Shown here: in pieces, positions 33,825 through 41,572 of the stretch
Layout: every line of letters begins with the position of its first letter
Numbering within the stretch: the first letter of the stretch is position 1
Source: Bin87 sp965220505
GTDB lineage: Bacteria > Chloroflexota > Dehalococcoidia > Lucifugimonadales > UBA3495
Length of the DNA: 64,000 bases
Direction of reading: 5' to 3'
Assembly (NCBI GenBank): GCA_965220505.1
Contig: CBDCQE010000001.1
Coordinates: 434,001-498,000, forward strand
Position numbers and translations under genes: made by a program
Notes under the pieces: generated by a model
What the model saw: the letters and a program-made list of their open reading frames with translations, nothing else
What the model was told of the DNA's origin: nothing
Databases searched by the model: none

Positions 33825-33871
33825 GCGGGGCCGTCTCCTTCCGGGTGTTTAATTGGGGGGCGCAAACACGG

Positions 33872-34783
33872 TCACGAAACCGCGTCGCTGGAATGCAGCA
33901 GGTTCAGGGCGTCGTCGATGGAAACGGAGTGCCGATCAAAGAAGCACTGGGCGGTGGTGAAGTCCAGATGTCCGTCGCCGCGGGAAATGAAAGAACCGGA
34001 AACTGGCGGGACTTCCGAGTAGTCGCGTCCGATCCCAAATTTCAGGTAGTCGGTGCCGAGGTCGATGACGACGCCGCGGGTGGGGTCGGCGGACAACCAC
34101 CCGAGGAGCGGGTGCAAAAAGTCGATCCAGGCGTGGGTCTCGCCGGGTTGGCGCGTGAGCAGGCCGCTGACGTACCGCGCGGGGATGCCGAGGGCGCGGA
34201 GCATGGCCAGGCAAAGGTGGGCCTGGTCCTGGCAAACGCCGCGCATGGAGATGAGGACGTCGGCCGCGGTGGTGTTGACCGAGGTGAGGCCGCGTTCGTA
34301 TCGGACGTTGTCGCAGATCCACTCCACGACGTTAATTACGGAAGTGAGCAACGTGTCTGCTCCGGCGCAGGCTTCCCGAGCGGCATCTTCGACGCCCGTC
34401 GGGTCGGCGAGCCGGGATGCGGACAGGAATTCCTGTGCCTCCAGGCGGTATTCGGCTCTGGCCAGGGCGACGTCGGGCGCATCCACGACGCGATGATTCA
34501 GGCTGGCCTGTCCGGTGGCGGCGATGATGAGTTCCCGGTGCGGCGTGGTGACTCTGACGCGGTGGACGGCGTTGCCCAGTCGGTCCGGATACTGGATCTG
34601 GCGACCCGGCGGGAAGGTGGCCACGCAGCAGGGCCCCGGCGTCTGGTAGTCGTCGGCGAAGGGCGACAGCCGGAGGAAATTGTCGTTTTGCACCACTGTG
34701 TCGGTGTAGGAATAACGAGCCACGTAGGCATAGTGCACCGGGGTCGTCTCGACTGTTATCGGACCACCCAGCTCGGTTTGCAT
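33872..34783 (-). CDS. Transglutaminase-like cysteine protease family protein
   Basis: A 303-residue protein of the bacterial transglutaminase-like family that is linked to alpha-E and circularly permuted ATP-grasp proteins. An N-terminal beta domain (HYAYVARYSYTDTVVQNDNF) is followed by the papain-like core. The catalytic Cys is in RGVCQDQAHL, the His in GETHAWIDF and the Asp in LSADPTRG, so the triad is complete. The frame is intact, unlike those of both its partner genes. It overlaps the 3' end of the ATP-grasp remnant by 28 bp. Such clusters are thought to make or process peptide-like amide bonds, but no product is proven. Confidence 0.88.
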   Translation of the reverse strand: MQTELGGPITVETTPVHYAYVARYSYTDTVVQNDNFLRLSPFADDYQTPGPCCVATFPPGRQIQYPDRLGNAVHRVRVTTPHRELIIAATGQASLNHRVVDAPDVALARAEYRLEAQEFLSASRLADPTGVEDAAREACAGADTLLTSVINVVEWICDNVRYERGLTSVNTTAADVLISMRGVCQDQAHLCLAMLRALGIPARYVSGLLTRQPGETHAWIDFLHPLLGWLSADPTRGVVIDLGTDYLKFGIGRDYSEVPPVSGSFISRGDGHLDFTTAQCFFDRHSVSIDDALNLLHSSDAVS

Positions 34784-35664
34784 GATCCTCCTGACGAGTT
34801 GTTGGTGACCCGGCTGTTCGCCTCGGAGACGCGGGTGAGCCCGCCGGGGAAGACCGTGACCTCTCCCCGGCCGTTCTGCACCGCGAACACCCGCAGGTCG
34901 ACGTGGCGCTCCTCAAATTCGCCACTGGTCTCGTCGAAGACAAGATGTCGGGAGAAGTCCAGGGTCTCCTGAGCGATGAAGACCTGGGGCTGCTCTATCA
35001 ACTGTTGGGACAGGCGGCTACGATAACCCGTGTCCAGATCGGGCATGATGAATACACCCAGCCCGCCGTATCCCTGGCGCATTTTGAGCACTAGGCTGTC
35101 CAGGTTCTGCAGGACGTATTGACGGTTTTCCGGGGACCGCAAGTCGTAGCTCCGGGCCTGTTCCAGGATGGCCTCCTCTCCCAGATAGGCTTTTATCATA
35201 TCGGGCACCCAGAGGAACACCAGCTTGTCGTCACAGGCGCCGGTGCCCATGGCGTTGACGAGCACGACCTTGTGATCCAGGTACGCCTCGGTTACGCCGG
35301 GGACGAAGAGCTCGAGGTCCTCCACGCGGCGGTAGGCGAGATCGACCTCGAAGTCACCGTCCAGGTAGCGGGCCCACACGCGGCCGTTATGCCCGACGTA
35401 AAGGTCGGAGCCTTCCACGAGGGGGATGCCCAGCAGCTCGGACAGGTATCGGTGCTCGAAAAAGGCGGAGCCGAACTTGCTATCGGTGAGCAGGACGGAG
35501 GCCGGAGAATCGGTCTCACACAATGAGGCGAACATGTCGAGGTAGGCGGAGCGGATCTCGTAGGGAACGATGTCGTAACCGCCGGCCAGTTCGGGTAGCA
35601 CGTCCAGCCCGGTCTGGGTGGTCTTGAGCTGGTAGGCGATGCCGGAGGGGATGCGAAGGTTGTC
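34756..35664 (-). pseudogene. Circularly permuted ATP-grasp protein (DUF404/DUF407), N-terminal half missing
   Basis: The frame from 35664 down to the stop at 34756 has 302 codons, starting directly after an in-frame TAA. It begins with DNLRIPSGIAYQL, which in the family lies deep inside the protein (full length near 480 residues). After that the family sequence is good: AGGYDIVPYEIRSAYLDMFA, SPENRQYVLQNLDSLVLK, and the normal C-terminus FPGGLTRVSE, NNSSGGSCKPSWV. Upstream of 35667 no frame continues the missing N-terminal part. A start at the GTG 35601 would give 281 residues, lacking conserved sequence. It is therefore most likely a truncated, dead gene, although a short functional form cannot be excluded. 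Confidence 0.7.
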
Positions 35665-35802
35665 TTAAGGGAAGGGAGCGCCGTCGGGGATAGCGGAGCG
35701 TCGAACGGCGGCGCGTTGATATCAGGCTACTACGCCCGCATTGCAATGGGATTAACGATTTGTAACAAATAGCAGTTACGCACTTGGAATCCTACGCTCG
35801 TC

Positions 35803-35897
35803 ACTCCGGCGAAAGCCGGAGTCCAGGAGTCTCAGTGTGAAAGGATGGGAATGGTAATCAACGATTTCGGTGACTGGATTCCGGCTTTCGCCGGAAT
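35803..35897. repeat. Two REP A palindromes in opposite orientation
   Basis: actccggc-gaaa-gccggagt (35803-35822) and attccggc-tttc-gccggaat (35878-35897), 55 bp apart. They lie in the 408-bp gap between the ATP-grasp remnant and tig. In the rest of the gap up to the tig promoter I see no gene. Confidence 0.85.
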
Positions 35898-35962
35898 GAC
35901 GGTTCGGGGTGAAAGGCCGTCAACCAGGACTTTGGGTAGGCCCTGACGCGGGCGGCTCGGCT

Positions 35963-35991
35963 TTTCGATAATCGGGCGGTTGTGCTATACT
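35963..35991 (+). promoter_or_regulatory. Candidate promoter for tig-clpP-clpP-clpX
   Basis: TTTCGA, 17-bp spacer, TATACT (5 of 6) with TGC extension. It is followed in the leader by a hairpin gcgggcag / ctgcccgc (36003-36034) and TGTTTT, a weak attenuator candidate. Confidence 0.6.
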
Positions 35992-36075
35992 CGGCAGCGT
36001 TCGCGGGCAGGCCGGTATCGACCACCCTGCCCGCTGTTTTATGCAGTTTCAACCGGGCACAGGAGCGTATCGGCG

Positions 36076-37521
36076 TTGAAGGTCACGAGGGACAACTCAT
36101 CACCAATTGAGGTCACGCTGACGGTGGAATTGGCCACGGAGGATGAGAATCCGTTCATTGACCGTTCGTACCGTCGAGTCGTTTCGCGTCTGAACATCCC
36201 AGGGTTCCGCCGGGGACGGGCGCCGCGGCACATCGTGGAGAGCATGATGGGTCGGACCGCACTGTTGCAGGAAGCGCTGGAGTTCATGGTGCCGGAGACG
36301 CTGGACAAGGTCCTGCAGGACGAGGAAGTTTCGGCGTTCGGTGAGCCCAGTATTGAAGTCACCGAGCTTGAGCCCGTGTCGTTCACGGCTACGGTCCCGC
36401 TGGAACCGACGGTGGACCTGGCGGGTTATCGCGATATCCGGGTGGAGACCGAGCCGGTGGAGGTGACGGACGAGGAGGTTGACGGGGTCCTGGATCGCGT
36501 GCGCGACGAGCAAGCAGTCTGGGAGCCGGTGGAGAGGGCAGCAGAATACGGCGACCGCCTGAATCTGGACGTCCTGGGAACCATGGACGAGGAAACGGTG
36601 GTGGAAGACGAGGACGTTGAGTACATCCCCAACGAGGAAAACGTGCTGCCGTTCCCAGGTTTTGCTCCCAACCTGGTGGGCCTGTCCGAGGATGACGAAA
36701 GTGAGTTCACGGTCACCGTGCCGGAAGACTATCCGCGTGAACAGTATGCGGGCAAGGACATCCAGTTCAAGGTGTCGGTGTTGTCGGTGAAGGAAAAGGC
36801 GGTGCCAGAACTGGACGACGAGTTTGCCAAATCCGTGGGCGACGGGTTCGACGACCTGGAAGCGCTGCGGGACAGTATCCGGGAGTCGCTGACCAGCCAG
36901 GCGGAGAGCGCCGCTCGCAACGATCTGGAGCAGAAGAGCCTGGAAGCGTTGTGCGACGTGGCGGTGGTCAACGCGTCCCCCCTGCTGTTCGAGCGGGAGC
37001 TGGAGGCGATGCAGGCGGACCGGGAACGGATGCTGCGGCAGCAGGGGCTGGACCTGGCCACTTACCTGAGGTTCATGGGCAAGTCCGCGGACGAATTCCT
37101 CGATGAAATGCGCCCCAACGCGGAACGTCGGCTGGTGAGCGCCCTGGTGATGCGGAAGCTGGCGGAGGTTGAGGAGATCGAGATCTCTGACGAAGACGTC
37201 CAGTCCGAAACCGACCGCTTGATTGGTCTGTCGGCCGGTGAAGAGGAGCAGGACGAGGCAAACCTGGACTCGCTGCGAGAGTTTCTCGGGTCGGAGTCGA
37301 CGCGGGACAACATCCGGTCCACGCTGCACAGTCGGCGGGTGATGGAACGACTCACGGACATCACGCAGGGTAAACTGGACGAGGATGGCGACGTGGAAGC
37401 GAGCGCGGCGGACGACGAACCCGAACCGGCCGGCGAACCGGATGCCGTGGAAACTATTGAAACCACCGATGCGAGCGATGGCGTAGCCACCGCAGGCGAT
37501 CAGGCGGGAGAACGGGAATAA
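36076..37521 (+). CDS. tig: Trigger factor
   Basis: A 481-residue ribosome-associated chaperone and peptidyl-prolyl isomerase. The N-terminal ribosome-binding domain has the signature NIPGFRRGRAP (residues about 40-50). The FKBP-type isomerase domain spans about 150-245 (EYGDRLNLDVLG ... VKVSVLSVKEK), followed by the helical C-terminal arms. The C-terminus carries an extra acidic tail of about 50 residues (DEDGDVEASAADDEPEPAG) not seen in short versions. The start is a TTG at 36076 (MKVTRDNSS), chosen because MKVT is the family start and AGGAG lies ten bases upstream. It leads the tig-clpP-clpP-clpX run. Confidence 0.95.
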   Translation: MKVTRDNSSPIEVTLTVELATEDENPFIDRSYRRVVSRLNIPGFRRGRAPRHIVESMMGRTALLQEALEFMVPETLDKVLQDEEVSAFGEPSIEVTELEPVSFTATVPLEPTVDLAGYRDIRVETEPVEVTDEEVDGVLDRVRDEQAVWEPVERAAEYGDRLNLDVLGTMDEETVVEDEDVEYIPNEENVLPFPGFAPNLVGLSEDDESEFTVTVPEDYPREQYAGKDIQFKVSVLSVKEKAVPELDDEFAKSVGDGFDDLEALRDSIRESLTSQAESAARNDLEQKSLEALCDVAVVNASPLLFERELEAMQADRERMLRQQGLDLATYLRFMGKSADEFLDEMRPNAERRLVSALVMRKLAEVEEIEISDEDVQSETDRLIGLSAGEEEQDEANLDSLREFLGSESTRDNIRSTLHSRRVMERLTDITQGKLDEDGDVEASAADDEPEPAGEPDAVETIETTDASDGVATAGDQAGERE

Positions 37522-37556
37522 TGTTCGACTGCCCACCTTCCCAGGAGAACCTAGAG

Positions 37557-38207
37557 ATGCCACGAAGTTCCAATCCCTCGGGCATAGTTGCGCCGTCCAA
37601 CGTGATCCCCGGGATCATCCGGCCGACCACCGAAGGCGAGCGCGCCTTCAATCCCTATTCGTTGCTGCTGCAGGCCCGGATCATTTATCTGGGCACGCCG
37701 GTGGACGATGACATTTCCAACGCGATCGTTTCGCAACTGTTGTACCTGAGCTGGGAAAACCCGGACGAGGACATCAGCCTGTATATCAACTCCCCGGGCG
37801 GGTCGGTGCTGGACGGCATGGCCATTTACGACACGATGCAGTTGATCAAGCCGGACGTGGCCACCATCTGCCTGGGCAAAGCCGCGAGCATGGGCGCGGT
37901 GCTGTTGTCCGGTGGAACGAAAGGAAAGCGGTACTGCACGCGGAATTCCACGGTGCTGATCCACCAGGTGATGGGAGGCATACAGGGTTCAGCGTCGGAT
38001 ATCGAGATCACGGCCCAGGAGATACTGCGCCTGCGGGAGCGCCTGAACACCATCCTGTCGGAGAACTGCGACCAGCCGTTTGACAAGGTATCGCGGGACT
38101 CGGACCGGGACTACTGGATGGACGCCGAAACAGCGGTGGCATACGGGATCGTGGACCATGTGATGGACACGCTGCCCGATTCCTTCAATCGCGTATTCGG
38201 CGGATAG
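37557..38207 (+). CDS. clpP: ATP-dependent Clp protease proteolytic subunit (first copy)
   Basis: A 216-residue serine protease of the ClpP barrel. The triad is Ser111 (GKAASMGAVL), His136 (VLIHQVMGG) and Asp185 (SDRDYWM). The conserved axial-contact start ERAFNPYSLLLQARIIYLG is present. An ATG at 37521, overlapping the tig stop, would add 12 unusual residues (MFDCPPSQ...); I prefer 37557, which has AGGAG nine bases upstream, but both are possible. A second clpP follows 71 bp downstream, so mixed ClpP1P2 barrels may form, as in actinobacteria. Confidence 0.94.
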   Translation: MPRSSNPSGIVAPSNVIPGIIRPTTEGERAFNPYSLLLQARIIYLGTPVDDDISNAIVSQLLYLSWENPDEDISLYINSPGGSVLDGMAIYDTMQLIKPDVATICLGKAASMGAVLLSGGTKGKRYCTRNSTVLIHQVMGGIQGSASDIEITAQEILRLRERLNTILSENCDQPFDKVSRDSDRDYWMDAETAVAYGIVDHVMDTLPDSFNRVFGG

Positions 38208-38278
38208 CGACCGCTGCACCGCCCACATAGCCGCTCAGGCTGTCCGGCTGTCGCCGCAATCAATATCAGGAGACCACA

Positions 38279-38929
38279 ATGGCCGTTCCGTTCGAAGACT
38301 CCCCGCTGCTGCAACCCACCAACATCGTGCCGATGGTCATCGAGACCAGTCCACGGGGAGAGCGGGCATTTGACATTTACTCGCTGCTCCTCAGGGAGCG
38401 GATCATCTACCTGGGAACGCCAATAACCGACCAGGTAGCAAACGTGATCATCGCGCAGTTGTTGTACCTCGAGCGCGAGGACAGCGACCGGGACATCAGC
38501 CTGTACATCAACAGTCCGGGCGGGTATATCGCGTCGGGGCTGGCCATTTTGGATACCATGCGGCTGATCAATTCGCCGGTGTCTACGATATGCGTGGGGA
38601 CGGCGGCGAGCATGGCGACGGTGCTGCTGGCGAACGGAGTGAGGGGCAAGCGTTACTGCCTGGCCAATTCCACGGTGCACATGCATCAGCCCAACGTGGG
38701 CAGTTTCCAGGGCCAGGCCGCGGACATCGAAATTCAGGCTCGGGAGATCGTCAGGCTCAAGGAACGGCTGACCAGGATCCTGTCCGAAGCAACGGGACAG
38801 TCCCAGGAGAAAATTGCCGACGACACGGACCGCGATTTCTTCCTGACGGCGGAAGAAGCGGTCGAGTACGGGCTGGTAGACGAAATACTGGGGACGCAGA
38901 CGGAAGAGCAGGCCGCGGAAGCCGCGTAA
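38279..38929 (+). CDS. clpP: ATP-dependent Clp protease proteolytic subunit (second copy)
   Basis: A 216-residue ClpP paralogue of the gene just upstream. The triad is Ser111 (TAASMATVLL), His136 (VHMHQPNVG) and Asp186 (DTDRDFFLT), so it should be active. The residue after SM is Ala-Thr rather than the usual Gly-Ala, a small change near the oxyanion strand. The N-terminal axial segment is NIVPMVIETSPRGERAFDIY, close to the classical form, so this copy is the more likely docking partner for ClpX. RBS AGGAG precedes the ATG. clpX follows 42 bp downstream. Confidence 0.95.
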   Translation: MAVPFEDSPLLQPTNIVPMVIETSPRGERAFDIYSLLLRERIIYLGTPITDQVANVIIAQLLYLEREDSDRDISLYINSPGGYIASGLAILDTMRLINSPVSTICVGTAASMATVLLANGVRGKRYCLANSTVHMHQPNVGSFQGQAADIEIQAREIVRLKERLTRILSEATGQSQEKIADDTDRDFFLTAEEAVEYGLVDEILGTQTEEQAAEAA

Positions 38930-38971
38930 CGGTCGGACACCGATCCATACACCCGACCGGAGGACGCACCG

Positions 38972-40366
38972 ATGACCACCGGAAGCCGCAGTTCCAATCG
39001 CAACGCTCATCGTTGCGCGTTCTGCGGCAGCCTGTTTCCGCAGGGCCGCCTGGTGCGGCCGCCGGGTCAGACCAGGGGCGGCATCTGCTTTGATTGCATT
39101 CGCGAGTTGGCCAACTACGTGGCTGAACGCGGAGGCAAGAAGCGACGGAACGACAATGGCGGCCAGGCCCGGGCTAACGACCGGGTCGAACTGGCGGACA
39201 GTCCTCCGCCCAAGCGCGGCGGGGGAAGCCGAACGCTGGTGCCCAGGGAGATTTATTCCAGCCTCGACGCCTACGTGATCGGGCAGGAGAAGGCCAAGAA
39301 GACGCTGGCGGTGGCCGTATACAACCACTTCAAGCGCATCCGCAGCGAAGCGACGGACCCGGACGTCGAAGTACAGAAGTCCAATATCCTGCTGATCGGC
39401 CCCACCGGATCCGGAAAGACCCTGCTGGCCGAAACGCTGGCCCGGTCGCTCGATGTGCCCTTCGCGATATGCGACGCAACGTCACTGACGGAATCGGGCT
39501 ACGTCGGGGAGGATGTGGAGAACATCCTGCTGCGGTTGATCCAGGCCGCCGATTGGGATATTCAGCGGGCGGAGCAGGGGATCATATACATCGACGAGTT
39601 GGACAAGATCGCGCGGAAAGAAGGGGTGAACCGTTCGATCACCCGGGACGTGGCGGGCGAAGGGGTTCAGCAGGAACTGCTCAAGATCATCGAAGGCTGC
39701 GTCGCCAACGTGCCGCCACAGGGCGGCCGCAAGCATCCGCATCAAGAGATGCTGCAGATCAACACCAGGAACATCCTGTTCATCTGCGGCGGAGCTTTCG
39801 ACGGGTTACAGGAGATCATCTCCAAGCGGGTGTCTTCCGGATCTGCGATGGGCTTTTTGGCGCAGAGCCAGGATCGAGCCGAAAAAAAGGCGAACTCCGA
39901 CGCAATGCTGGACCTGGTGACGCCCGAGGACTTGCTTCAGTTCGGGTTCATTCCGGAACTGGTGGGCCGGCTTCCGGTGGTCGCGGCGTTGCAGCCGCTG
40001 GATCGTGAGGACCTGATCCGGGTGCTGGTGGAGCCGAGAAACGCGATAGTCAAGCAGTACCAACGGCTGTTCCACCTGGACAACGTCAAGCTGGAATTCA
40101 CCGAAGACGCGCTGGAGGCGGCCGCCGAACGGGCGCTGACCTACCAGACCGGCGCGCGTATCCTGCGGCATATCGTTGAAGACGCGCTGATGGAAGTGAT
40201 GTACGAGCTACCGTCGTTGCGGGATATCGGCCGCTGCGTCGTTCACGGCGACGCGATCACGGGGGATGCGTCTCCCAGGCTGTACCGGCGCAGCGGAGGA
40301 CGTCACCTGACGCTGAAGACCGCGCTGGCCCGTTCGCGGTCGAGCCAGCAAAGAAAGTCCGCGTAG
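38972..40366 (+). CDS. clpX: ATP-dependent Clp protease ATP-binding subunit ClpX
   Basis: A 464-residue AAA+ unfoldase that feeds substrates to ClpP. The N-terminal zinc-binding domain has Cys15, 18, 39 and 42. Walker A is GPTGSGKT (143-150), the pore loop is GYVGED, Walker B is IIYIDELDKI, and the arginine-finger region is FGFIPELVGRLP. The sensor 2 motif reads TGARILRHI where most ClpX have GARGLRxI, a modest deviation. The linker between zinc domain and AAA core is long and basic/proline-rich. The stop is only 3 bp from the stop of a convergent formyltransferase gene, leaving no room for a terminator. Confidence 0.96.
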   Translation: MTTGSRSSNRNAHRCAFCGSLFPQGRLVRPPGQTRGGICFDCIRELANYVAERGGKKRRNDNGGQARANDRVELADSPPPKRGGGSRTLVPREIYSSLDAYVIGQEKAKKTLAVAVYNHFKRIRSEATDPDVEVQKSNILLIGPTGSGKTLLAETLARSLDVPFAICDATSLTESGYVGEDVENILLRLIQAADWDIQRAEQGIIYIDELDKIARKEGVNRSITRDVAGEGVQQELLKIIEGCVANVPPQGGRKHPHQEMLQINTRNILFICGGAFDGLQEIISKRVSSGSAMGFLAQSQDRAEKKANSDAMLDLVTPEDLLQFGFIPELVGRLPVVAALQPLDREDLIRVLVEPRNAIVKQYQRLFHLDNVKLEFTEDALEAAAERALTYQTGARILRHIVEDALMEVMYELPSLRDIGRCVVHGDAITGDASPRLYRRSGGRHLTLKTALARSRSSQQRKSA

Positions 40367-40369
40367 CTT

Positions 40370-41185
40370 TTATCCGCCGGCAAGCGCGGCCTCGATGTGC
40401 TCAGTGAGAGGCAGGCCGCCCGGATAGAGAAGTTCCAGGGGTTGCCCCGATGCGTCGAGGGCGGTTTCCGGCCTGACCTGTAACCTCCCGTCGGCGACGG
40501 CGCGGAGGGTTTCCAGGATCAAGTAGGGTTCGCGGCGGTAGCCGGCTTCACGGATGCGCTGGAACAGCGGGAAGTCTTCGCGCTCCGCGGCCCGGATATC
40601 TGCCGCGTCCCGCCCGCGCACCATATCCCAATAGTGATCGAAACCGTTGCCGGTTATCGGCACTACGCAATGAGACAGCACGGGGCCGCGATCGACCTCT
40701 TCCGTGGCGAGGTGGATCATCGCTCCGGTTTGTTGGGCCCAAGATTCGATCAACTGCCAGATTACCGACTGCCAGGTTCCGGTGGGCCCGTCCGGCAGTG
40801 CGCCGTGGAGGTTCAGCAGGGGGTAGCGCCGGCACATTTCGCCGCTGCAGATGAGCATGTACCCGGCCAAGGCGCAAACGTCGGGTCGATAGGGTTCCAG
40901 GAGCCGGATAGCCTCGCGATCAAAACCGACGCGATGGCGCGCCATGGGGCCGCCGCCGTGTTCCCGCCGGTAGCGGCCGGACGACAGGGTTACCAGCGGC
41001 AGACCGTAGGACCGAACGAGGTCGAAGAACTGGTCAGATCCGTCCGCCTCACCCGGCTCGCGGTTGCTGAAAACGAACTCGATTTCGGCGTCCAAGCGAC
41101 GCTGTTCGATGGCCTCGTGGATGAAACGAAGCAGGCCGCGCGAGCCTTCTCCCCGGCCAGTGGAAAACCATCCTATCCGCAGCAT
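40370..41185 (-). CDS. Formyltransferase family protein (PurN-like)
   Basis: A 271-residue protein of the GART/formyltransferase fold. It opens MLRIGWFSTGRGEGSRGLLR, like the phosphate-binding region of PurN, and has the catalytic NLHGALPDGPTGTW (Asn and His of the N-x-H motif) and the conserved Asp in ATEEVDRGPVLS. The C-terminus is longer than in classical PurN and not obviously related. It may be glycinamide ribonucleotide formyltransferase or a paralogue acting on another amine; the PurN name is not secure. It is the last gene of the dprA-topA-xer-aroQ-efp-xseA-xseB run. Start ATG at 41185. Confidence 0.8.
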   Translation of the reverse strand: MLRIGWFSTGRGEGSRGLLRFIHEAIEQRRLDAEIEFVFSNREPGEADGSDQFFDLVRSYGLPLVTLSSGRYRREHGGGPMARHRVGFDREAIRLLEPYRPDVCALAGYMLICSGEMCRRYPLLNLHGALPDGPTGTWQSVIWQLIESWAQQTGAMIHLATEEVDRGPVLSHCVVPITGNGFDHYWDMVRGRDAADIRAAEREDFPLFQRIREAGYRREPYLILETLRAVADGRLQVRPETALDASGQPLELLYPGGLPLTEHIEAALAGG

Positions 41186-41212
41186 CGCGCCGAGCCGGTA
41201 CATCGCCGAGGA

Positions 41213-41557
41213 TCAGAACGGCGGATCGTCATCGTCAAAAAGGGAGGGGTCGTCGGGTTCCAACGGGGGCGGCGGTTCCCAGTCGTCATTGGCGAGCGGA
41301 TACTCGGGAGCGGTCGATGCGGCAGGAGCGCGGCCGTCTCCGATCTGGGTGATGCGGAGTTCAGTTTCGGTGAGAAGCTCCTGGCAACGACCGGCCAATT
41401 CCATGCCTTCGTGGTAAAGGCGTTCCGCGTCAGTGAGCGATAGTTCGCCCTGTTCGAGGCGGGAGACGGTGTCCTCGAGGCGACGATAAGCCTCCTCGAA
41501 TGGCATCGCGGCGAGTTGTGCCCGCCAGGCGTCGCTGGGTTCGGTGATATCCGTCAT
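41213..41557 (-). CDS. xseB: Exodeoxyribonuclease VII small subunit
   Basis: A 114-residue protein. Residues 18-75 are the XseB helical hairpin (MPFEEAYRRLEDTVSRLEQG, then LSLTDAERLYHEGMEL), which packs onto XseA. The C-terminus carries a long acidic, proline-rich extension (PPPPLEPDDPSLFDDDDPPF) that is not part of the usual 75-80 residue family and is reminiscent of SSB tails ending in Asp-Asp-Pro-Pro-Phe. It follows xseA by 15 bp. Confidence 0.93.
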   Translation of the reverse strand: MTDITEPSDAWRAQLAAMPFEEAYRRLEDTVSRLEQGELSLTDAERLYHEGMELAGRCQELLTETELRITQIGDGRAPAASTAPEYPLANDDWEPPPPLEPDDPSLFDDDDPPF

Positions 41558-41572
41558 GGTTAGGGACGGCCG

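Noticed and set aside
36003..36040. tRNA or small RNA gene before tig
   Set aside because: The hairpin gcgggcag/ctgcccgc with TGTTTT looks like a leader or weak attenuator; no cloverleaf or conserved tRNA loops are present.
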